Part shown: piece by piece, positions 1 through 5,144 of the stretch
Layout of the letters: every line of letters starts with the position of its first letter
How positions within the stretch are numbered: position 1 is the stretch's first letter
Source: Acidobacteriota bacterium
Lineage (GTDB): Bacteria; Acidobacteriota; Terriglobia; Bryobacterales; Bryobacteraceae
Direction of reading: 5' to 3'
Assembly (NCBI GenBank): GCA_016871135.1
Contig: VFZQ01000381.1
Span: 1-5,830 of the forward strand
DNA: 5,830 nucleotides
The notes under the pieces: model-generated
Database searches by the model: none
Seen by the model: the letters and a program-made list of their open reading frames with translations, nothing else
Told to the model about the DNA's origin: nothing
Program-made: the position numbers and the translations under genes

Positions 1-760
1 CGTCCGCGGTGACGATCACGCTGTCGCCGCTGACTACCGGCGATCCCATCGAACCGAACGACGGCAGCGCCATCCACCAGCGCGGTTCGCCGGTCGAAAG
101 ATGATAGGACTCCACACGCGATGTCCCGACAGTGATCAATTGATCTTCGTGCACGATTGGAATGCCCCAGCTTTCGCGGTGCTCGCGTCGCTCGGTCTTC
201 CATTTTCGTTTGCCGGTTTCTTTGTCGAGGGCAAGCAAATACGACCCACTGGTCTGATCGGCGAGCAAAATGACAACGCCGCCGGACACGATCGGCCCGG
301 CCGACATGCCATAGAAATTCTCGAACGGGCCCAACGGAGCGCGCCATTTTTCTTTTCCCGCGTGCGTGTAGGCGATTAGTCCGAAGTGCGGAAAAAACAC
401 GTAGACGGACTTGCCGTCGGAGGCGGGCGTCGGCGAAGCGGGATCGTTGGCTTTATAGATTGCGTTCTTATGGGCGCGCTTTAAGTCGCGGCGCCAAATC
501 TGCTTGCCATTCGACGCATCGAAAGCCAGCGTGATCAACGACTCGCCCTCGCTGGCGGTGACGAATACCCGTCCGCCCGAAACGATCGGCGACGATTGTC
601 CGAACGGAATCGCGGCTTTCCAGGCAACGTTCTTCGACGGTCCGAATTCAGCCGGCAATTTTGCCGACGACGCCACGCCGGTTCCATTTACGCCCCGGAA
701 GCGTGGCCATTCTTCGGCACAGGCGACAAGGGCAACGGCCAACATCAAGATCGTTTTCAT
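1..760 (-). CDS. Exported PQQ-like beta-propeller repeat protein (5' part, 3' end beyond window)
   Basis: Reading the minus strand from the ATG at 758-760 gives 253 uninterrupted codons that run off the left edge, so only the N-terminal part is present. Residues 1-15 (MKTILMLAVALVACA) form a short export signal. It could be a lipoprotein signal (LVAC, Cys14) or a type I signal cleaved after ACA. The mature start has the EEWPRFRG...NGTGV signature typical of large WD40/PQQ-like propeller proteins in Acidobacteriota and Planctomycetota. Repeated blade motifs follow: AFDASNGKQIW near residue 79, LALDKETGKRKW near 177 and YHLSTGEPRWW near 219, each preceded by a 'sPivsgg.v.v' strand. The fold relates to BamB and quinoprotein dehydrogenases, but no PQQ-binding catalytic residues can be assigned, so a scaffold, binding or unknown extracytoplasmic role is more likely than dehydrogenase activity. 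A GGAG element just upstream supports the start. The gene is 170 bp downstream of the kinase gene on the same strand. Confidence 0.88.
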   Translation of the reverse strand, partial: MKTILMLAVALVACAEEWPRFRGVNGTGVASSAKLPAEFGPSKNVAWKAAIPFGQSSPIVSGGRVFVTASEGESLITLAFDASNGKQIWRRDLKRAHKNAIYKANDPASPTPASDGKSVYVFFPHFGLIAYTHAGKEKWRAPLGPFENFYGMSAGPIVSGGVVILLADQTSGSYLLALDKETGKRKWKTERREHRESWGIPIVHEDQLITVGTSRVESYHLSTGEPRWWMALPSFGSMGSPVVSGDSVIVTAD

Positions 761-763
761 AAG

Positions 764-770
764 CTTCTCC
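764..770 (-). promoter_or_regulatory. Shine-Dalgarno site for the propeller gene
   Basis: On the minus strand GGAGAAG lies just upstream of the ATG at 760, with GGAG ending 6 nt before the start codon. It is the clearest ribosome binding site in the window and fixes the start of the propeller protein. The other starts here lack an equally good one. Confidence 0.6.
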
Positions 771-837
771 ATCAGAACACGCACGACATTCGCGGCACAA
801 CCGGATGCCCGCGGCGTTGCGCCGATGCGGACGAAAT

Positions 838-849
838 TCGACCGGTCGA
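838..849. repeat. Perfect 12-bp palindrome in the kinase-propeller gap
   Basis: TCGACCGGTCGA is a perfect self-complementary 12-mer in the 170-bp gap (761-930) between the kinase stop and the propeller start. It lies about 78 bp upstream of the propeller ATG, where an operator could sit. In GC-rich DNA a palindrome of this length can arise by chance. The rest of the gap has only weak promoter-like strings on the minus strand (for example TTGCGG, 17 bp, TATGCC) and no clear terminator. Confidence 0.25.
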
Positions 850-930
850 GCCGCTGCAATTCCGGCGACGATGTGTCGCGAACGGCGGGATAGGCATAGT
901 CAAATTTCTTGCAAGCCGCAACGCGATGGC

Positions 931-2880
931 TTATCGGGCCGCGGACGACGTTTCTCCGACATGCCTTCGAAGGCGGTCGAGTTCCGAGCGGAGCAGTAGG
1001 AGCGAGTGCCGCATGGCCGCGATATCGGCGCGTTCGGCGGCGTCGGCTACGCGGCGGGCTCGATCGGCGATCGGACTTGCCGAGATACGCTGCGCCGCGT
1101 CGCGGAAGAGCGTCGCTTCGGCGGCGGCGGCCGGCAGGTCGCCGCCGGACACTGCTTTTTGCAAACGCTCCACACGTTCCGGCGCGAGTTGCAAGAAAAG
1201 GTTGAAAACGTCTTCCATCACCGCCGGATCGCTGGCGCGCAATTCGTCGCGCAGTCTCGGATCGATCGGTTCCGACTCCCCGCCGCCGGTCGCGGCGGGC
1301 CGGACTCTTCGGCCCTCGCCGAGGAACGATTCGATAACCTGGAACAGCTCCGCTGAGTTGACCGGCTTCGATAGGTAGGCATCCATACCTGCCGCAAGGC
1401 AGCGCTCGCGATCTCCGCTCATGGCGTGCGCGGTCATCGCAATGATCGGCAACTCTCGCCACTTATCCATCGCGCGGATCCTCCGGGTCGCTTCCAGTCC
1501 ATCCATGATGGGCATTTGAACATCCATCAGTACCGCGTCAAATTCGTAATGGTCGAGCATTGAAATCGCCTGGCTGCCGTCCGATGCCGTCTCGAACCGG
1601 TAACCTCTCTTCGCCAGCAGTCCTTTGATGACCTTTTGGTTGACGATGTTGTCTTCGACAACAAGCACCAGCGCGTTCGTCGCCGATTGCTGCGTAGCGG
1701 ATTTTGACCCCTCCATCACTGGGGCGGCAGGGCTGTCGGCAACCGCCATCGGCAACCGCACCAGAAACTCGCTGCCGACACCCACTTGGCTCGATACGCT
1801 GAGTGTGCCTTCAAAGAGGCTGACCAACTGTTTGGTGATCGCCAAGCCCAATCCGGAACCACCGAAGCGCCGCGAAATGCTGCCGTCGGCCTGGGTGAAC
1901 TTGTCGAAAATACACGGCAGCTTGGCAGCGGGAATGCCCGCTCCGCTGTCTCGTACGGCAAAACAGAGGTAGGTGCGCGCCTGCCCGTTTCCGCTTTCCG
2001 GCCACACGCGGAGTGAAATCGCGCCCTTGGCCGTGAATTTTACGGCGTTGCTCAGAAGGTTGTTCAGGATTTGGCGGATGCGCAGCGCATCGCCCACGAA
2101 CGCCGCCGGCGCCAGATCCGCGATGTCGAGATTCAACTCCACGCCGTGTTGCTGCGCCTTCACCTGATGTGGCCGCGTGCAGTCGGCGATTAACGGCCGC
2201 AGAACGAACGGCTCAGCCTCGAGCACCATGCGGCCGGATTCGATTTTCGAAAGGTCGAGGATGTCGTTCAGAATCGACAGCAAACCCTGAGCCGACCGCT
2301 CCGCCGTAACAAGTTGATCGCGCTGTTCAGGGCTCAGCGGCGAATCGAGCACGAGTTCAATCATGCCCAGAAACCCGTTCATCGGAGTGCGCAGTTCGTG
2401 CGACATGTTGGCCAGGAACTCGGTCTTCGCCTTGTTGGCCGCCAGCGCCTGCTCCATCGCCTTTTCGAGTTCCTCGGTGCGCCGCCGAATGCGCTCTTCG
2501 AGGTTTTCGTGGTGCTCGCGGATGACCTGTTGATTAACCTCCAGCGCTTCGACCATCTGATTGAAGCTGTGGGCAATGTACTCGACTTCGTCGCCGGTCG
2601 GGCGGAACCGGATGCGTTCAAACTTGCCCTCGCGCACGCCCTGCAACGCGGCCTGGAGTGTCCGCAGCGGCCGGACGAGGATCCGGATAGTTACCCATGC
2701 CAACACGCCGGCGACGATCACGGTGACACCGAACAAAACGACGCTCTTCCCGGCGTCAAGTTGCCCCACCGCCGCGTCATAGGCGACCACCACCAGCACC
2801 ACCCAAACCATCAGGGCAGCCGTGAAGAGAAAGAACTTCAGGGCCAGCGAACGATGTTTGGCTGGAGCGGACGTGGACAT
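931..2880 (-). CDS. Membrane hybrid histidine kinase (HAMP-HisKA-HATPase-REC) with degenerate C-terminal Hpt domain
   Basis: The protein is 649 residues long. Two hydrophobic helices (about 14-34 and 46-68) are joined by a loop of only about 11 residues, so there is no periplasmic sensor domain. A HAMP domain follows (about 69-121, with conserved Pro71 and GDEVE), then a charged coiled coil (about 112-150). HisKA carries the H-box SHELRTPMNG with phosphoacceptor His161. The HATPase domain has the N-box LNNLLSNAVKFT (272-283), G1 DSGAGI (311-316), F-box FDKFTQAD and G2 GGSGLGLAI. The receiver domain (about 404-519) keeps Glu409/Asp410, the phosphoacceptor Asp453 in LMDVQMP, Thr483 and Lys505. 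The last 110 residues align with an Hpt domain, but the AHxLKG motif has become ATLFRD, with Thr590 in place of His. A Met 70 codons upstream (3090) is in frame but would overlap pyrD, and the residues added have no domain character, so the start at 2880 is preferred although its ribosome site is weak. Autophosphorylation and transfer to Asp453 should work. The output partner is not encoded nearby and the signal is unknown. Confidence 0.93.
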   Translation of the reverse strand: MSTSAPAKHRSLALKFFLFTAALMVWVVLVVVAYDAAVGQLDAGKSVVLFGVTVIVAGVLAWVTIRILVRPLRTLQAALQGVREGKFERIRFRPTGDEVEYIAHSFNQMVEALEVNQQVIREHHENLEERIRRRTEELEKAMEQALAANKAKTEFLANMSHELRTPMNGFLGMIELVLDSPLSPEQRDQLVTAERSAQGLLSILNDILDLSKIESGRMVLEAEPFVLRPLIADCTRPHQVKAQQHGVELNLDIADLAPAAFVGDALRIRQILNNLLSNAVKFTAKGAISLRVWPESGNGQARTYLCFAVRDSGAGIPAAKLPCIFDKFTQADGSISRRFGGSGLGLAITKQLVSLFEGTLSVSSQVGVGSEFLVRLPMAVADSPAAPVMEGSKSATQQSATNALVLVVEDNIVNQKVIKGLLAKRGYRFETASDGSQAISMLDHYEFDAVLMDVQMPIMDGLEATRRIRAMDKWRELPIIAMTAHAMSGDRERCLAAGMDAYLSKPVNSAELFQVIESFLGEGRRVRPAATGGGESEPIDPRLRDELRASDPAVMEDVFNLFLQLAPERVERLQKAVSGGDLPAAAAEATLFRDAAQRISASPIADRARRVADAAERADIAAMRHSLLLLRSELDRLRRHVGETSSAAR

Positions 2881-2965
2881 GGAATGGGCGGGAGGATTCT
2901 TCCCCAACAAATAGATCGGCGACCCAACCGAGAAAAGACATAGGGAGTTCGCCTTAGAGCCGCAT

Positions 2966-2995
2966 TCGACCGAGCAGTGAAAATCCTGGGACAAT
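2966..2995 (+). promoter_or_regulatory. Putative sigma70-type promoter of pyrD
   Basis: TCGACC (2966-2971, 4/6 match to TTGACA) is followed 18 bp later by GACAAT (2990-2995, 4/6 match to TATAAT), preceded by an extended -10 TG at 2987-2988. Transcription would begin near 3001-3003, only about 5-7 nt before the pyrD ATG. The site lies in the 127-bp divergent region (2881-3007) shared with the kinase gene, for which no convincing promoter was found. The call rests on consensus matching only. Confidence 0.35.
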
Positions 2996-3007
2996 GGTGC
3001 AAGCCCA

Positions 3008-3937
3008 ATGCCTTCGGCCACCTCCGAGCGCCTCGCGACCACGCTCTGCGGCGTTCCTCTCCGCAACCCGGTCATCGCCGCCTCCGGCACCTTTGCCTAC
3101 GCCCTTGAATTCGCGACCATCCTCGACCTGAGCCAGGTTGGGGCGATCGTCACCAAAGGCCTGTCGCGCGAACCGATGGACGGGAACAAACCGCCGCGCA
3201 TCTGGGAGGCCGAGGCCGGGATGATCAACGCCATCGGCCTGCAAAACATCGGTGTCCGCGCATTCGTGAAGGACAAATTGCCGGGCATTCAGGCATTGAG
3301 AACACCCGTGTTTGCCAACGTCTTCGGCAACGCGGTCGAGGACTTCGAAGAGGTCGTACGCGTGCTCGAAGGCGAGGAGGGATTGGCTGGCTATGAGCTA
3401 AACGTCTCCTGCCCCAACACCAAACACGGCGGCATGTTTTTTTCGAGCGATCCCGCGCTGCTGGCCGAAGTCGTTCGAAAGGTCCGCGCCGCCGCCAGGC
3501 GGCCAGTCATCGTCAAGCTGTCGCCGAACGTCGCCTCGATCCCGCCGCTTGCGAAGGCCGCCGAAGAGGCCGGCGCCGACGCCATCAGTCTCGTCAACAC
3601 CTTCGTTTCGCTTGCAGTCGACGCGCGCACGCGCCGTCCGCGCATCGGCAACAACTACGGAGGACTCAGCGGCCCCGCGATCAAGCCGATCGCGCTCCGT
3701 ATGGTTCACGAGGCGTCCCGGGCGGTCAAGATTCCGGTAATCGGCCTCGGCGGAATTGCGACCGGGGAAGACGCGGCCGAGTTTCTCATCGCCGGCGCGA
3801 CGGCCGTCCAGGTTGGCACGGCGTCGTTCTGGGATCCGCGGTCGGTTGTCCGCATCGCGCGCGAGCTCGATCGATTCTGCCGGGCGGAGAAGATCGCGCG
3901 CGCGGCCGATCTCACCGGAACGCTGCGGCTGAATTAG
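3008..3937 (+). CDS. pyrD: Dihydroorotate dehydrogenase, class 1B-like catalytic subunit
   Basis: This flavoenzyme oxidises dihydroorotate to orotate, the fourth step of de novo UMP synthesis, in the cytosol. The 309-residue protein is a complete TIM barrel of normal class 1 length. It starts with the NPVIAASGTF strand (20-29) and has the FMN/substrate-site Lys50 in IVTKGLSREP and the NAIGLQN segment (74-80). Next come NVSCPNTKHGG with catalytic base Cys135 (class 1 uses Cys, class 2 uses Ser), KLSPNV with Lys170, and SLVNT with Asn197. The IGNNYGGLSGPAIKPIA block (213-229) is typical of the NAD-linked 1B group. The FMN-phosphate loops are GLGGIATGEDA (247-257) and VGTASFWDP. Class 1B enzymes normally pair with PyrK (FAD and 2Fe-2S electron transfer), but no pyrK lies within the window. 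The ATG at 3008 has no clear Shine-Dalgarno. An ATG at 2995 is out of frame. Confidence 0.95.
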   Translation: MPSATSERLATTLCGVPLRNPVIAASGTFAYALEFATILDLSQVGAIVTKGLSREPMDGNKPPRIWEAEAGMINAIGLQNIGVRAFVKDKLPGIQALRTPVFANVFGNAVEDFEEVVRVLEGEEGLAGYELNVSCPNTKHGGMFFSSDPALLAEVVRKVRAAARRPVIVKLSPNVASIPPLAKAAEEAGADAISLVNTFVSLAVDARTRRPRIGNNYGGLSGPAIKPIALRMVHEASRAVKIPVIGLGGIATGEDAAEFLIAGATAVQVGTASFWDPRSVVRIARELDRFCRAEKIARAADLTGTLRLN

Positions 3938-3984
3938 CCCGCGCCTTGACCCGGTGAACTTTTCACGGCTGTAGTGCGGGCTAA
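3934..3984. repeat. Nested inverted repeat filling the pyrD-ridA intergenic region
   Basis: TTAGCCCGC (3934-3942) pairs perfectly with GCGGGCTAA (3976-3984). A G-U pair (3943/3975) and a C-G pair (3944/3974) extend the stem to 11 pairs. Inside the 29-nt loop, GTGAA (3954-3958) pairs with TTCAC (3962-3966) around a 3-nt loop. With a one-base bulge it extends by CC (3951-3952) with GG (3967-3968). The left arm contains the pyrD stop codon and the right arm ends 11 nt before the ridA ATG. There is no T-tract on either side, so a classic intrinsic terminator is unlikely. A regulatory RNA structure, a processing site or an operator are alternatives. Confidence 0.55.
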
Positions 3985-3987
3985 ACT
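3982..3987 (+). promoter_or_regulatory. Possible -10 element for ridA
   Basis: TAAACT (4/6 match to TATAAT) ends 8 nt before the ATG at 3996 and overlaps the right arm of the inverted repeat. No well-spaced -35 is visible; the nearest candidate, TTTCAC at 3961-3966, leaves a 15-bp spacer. If real, the transcript would be leaderless or nearly so, which would fit the missing Shine-Dalgarno. ridA could instead be read only from the pyrD promoter. Confidence 0.2.
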
Positions 3988-3995
3988 AGTCTTCG

Positions 3996-4382
3996 ATGAG
4001 CATGAAACGAATCGTCTCGACCGACGCCGCGCCCAAAGCGATCGGCCCCTACTCGCAAGCCGTCGTCTATAACGGGATCGCCTATTGCAGCGGCCAGATT
4101 CCGCTCGACCCGGCCACGATGCAAATCGTCGAAGGCGGCGTCGCCGAGCAGACCACTCGCGTTCTCGAAAACCTCAAGGCCGTGCTCGACGCCTGCGGGT
4201 CGTCGCTTGACCGCGTCCTGAAAACGACGGTGTTCCTCAAGGACATGGGCGAGTTCGCGGCGATGAACGAGGTCTACGGCAAGTACTTTCACACCAACTC
4301 GCCCGCGCGCGCGACGGTCGAAGCCGCGCGTCTGCCCCGCGATGTCCGCGTCGAAATCGAGTGTATCGCTGCGGTCGATTAG
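3996..4382 (+). CDS. ridA: RidA family 2-iminobutanoate/2-iminopropanoate deaminase
   Basis: This is a 128-residue member of the Rid (YjgF/YER057c/UK114) family, the same length as E. coli RidA. Such proteins are cytosolic trimers that hydrolyse reactive enamines/imines, such as 2-aminoacrylate released by PLP-dependent dehydratases, and so protect PLP enzymes. Visible signatures are AIGPYSQAV (15-23), SGQIPLDP (32-39), a central VLENLKAVLDACG helix, KTTVFLKDM (76-84) and NSPARATVEAARLP. The key substrate-carboxylate Arg falls at residue 105, as in the E. coli protein, and Glu120 in VEIECIA is also in register. This supports the RidA subgroup. The ATG at 4002 (protein beginning MKRIV) is an in-frame alternative start; neither start has a clear ribosome site. 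The gene follows pyrD by 58 bp and precedes the methyltransferase gene by 3 bp. Pairing of Rid genes with pyrimidine genes is known elsewhere (for example pyrBI-ridA in E. coli). Confidence 0.94.
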   Translation: MSMKRIVSTDAAPKAIGPYSQAVVYNGIAYCSGQIPLDPATMQIVEGGVAEQTTRVLENLKAVLDACGSSLDRVLKTTVFLKDMGEFAAMNEVYGKYFHTNSPARATVEAARLPRDVRVEIECIAAVD

Positions 4383-4385
4383 CGC

Positions 4386-5144
4386 ATGTCGCTGACGCAC
4401 GAGCGCTTTCCCCGCTCCGCCAGGTATGATCCCGAGTGGGTGAAGTCCAGCGCCAGCGGCGGCGCGAATGCACTATGGCTCACCGAGTGGCTGGCCGAAG
4501 CGATGGATTTGCGGTCCGGAATGCGGATCCTCGATCTCGGTTGCGGCAGCGCCGCGTCGTCGATCTTCCTTCGCAAAGAGTTCGGCGTGCAAGTCTGGGC
4601 GATCGACCTCTCGGCCGACGTGACAGCCAATGCGCTTCGTATCGAAGAGGCCGGTTTGGCCGACGGCATCTTTCCGCTGCGATGCGATGCGCGCGCGCTG
4701 CCGTTCGCGTCGAACTACTTCGATGCCATCGTCGCGATCGACAACTTCTTCTACTACGGAACCGACGATTTGTATCTCGGATACCTCGCGCCATTTCTGA
4801 AGCCCGGCGGGCAACTCGGAATGGCCGGCGCAGGATTGATGCAAGAAATCGACGGCGCCGTTCCGGAGCACCTGCGCGAATGGTGGGAGAAGGAAATGTG
4901 GTGTCTGCACTCGGCGGCGTGGTGGCGCCGGCATTGGGAAAAAACCGGCGCCGTCGAAGTATCCGTGGCCGATGCGATGCCGGACGGCTGGTGCCGCTGG
5001 CTCGATTGGCATCATGCGATCTGCCCCGATAACGCGGCGGAGATCAGCGCGGTCGAGGCCGATCAAGGCGCGTACATGGGTTACGTGCGGGCCGTGGCTA
5101 CTTGCCGAGCGCCGCAATCTCCTTCGCCGTCAGCGCTCGCTTGA
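4386..5144 (+). CDS. Class I SAM-dependent methyltransferase, substrate unknown
   Basis: The 252-residue protein has a Rossmann-type methyltransferase core. Motif I is LDLGCGSA (49-56), the acidic residue at the end of strand 2 is Asp74 in WAIDLS, and RCDARALPF (99-107) gives the adenine-contacting Asp101. Motif IV is FDAIVAIDNFFYYG (112-125), and LKPGGQLGMA (138-147) is the usual post-IV 'LkPGG' turn. The N-terminal cap has YDPEWV and NALWLTEWLAEAM. The C-terminal part is very rich in aromatic residues (EWWEKEMWCLHSAAWWRRHW, residues 165-184; GWCRWLDWHH, 201-210) and probably forms the substrate pocket. I recognise this as a family common in soil bacteria but know of no assigned substrate. 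The ATG lies 3 bp after the ridA stop with no strong ribosome site, which suggests translational coupling. The last 15 codons (tail APQSPSPSALA) overlap the convergent LamG gene and look like a recent extension past the conserved GYVRAVA end. Confidence 0.9.
   Translation: MSLTHERFPRSARYDPEWVKSSASGGANALWLTEWLAEAMDLRSGMRILDLGCGSAASSIFLRKEFGVQVWAIDLSADVTANALRIEEAGLADGIFPLRCDARALPFASNYFDAIVAIDNFFYYGTDDLYLGYLAPFLKPGGQLGMAGAGLMQEIDGAVPEHLREWWEKEMWCLHSAAWWRRHWEKTGAVEVSVADAMPDGWCRWLDWHHAICPDNAAEISAVEADQGAYMGYVRAVATCRAPQSPSPSALA

Noticed and set aside
596..1378. A long plus-strand open frame of 260 codons
   Set aside because: It is Arg/Ser-rich with no recognisable domain and lies antisense to the propeller and kinase genes. 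GC-rich codon bias creates such open antisense frames.
2314..2943. A plus-strand open frame of 209 codons opposite the kinase
   Set aside because: It is antisense to the HAMP and HisKA coding region, whose motifs are unmistakable. Its own product resembles no known family.
2881..3090. An N-terminal extension of the histidine kinase starting at the Met at 3090
   Set aside because: It would overlap the start of pyrD by 83 bp, has no ribosome site, and adds 70 residues with no domain character. The Met at 2880 directly precedes a normal N-terminus and first membrane helix.
3934..3990. An intrinsic terminator after pyrD
   Set aside because: The stem is strong but neither side is followed by a T-tract, so only an inverted repeat is reported.
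4473..5117. A minus-strand open frame of 214 codons opposite the methyltransferase
   Set aside because: The plus strand here encodes a methyltransferase with all its motifs in order. The antisense product is His/Arg-rich with no domain.
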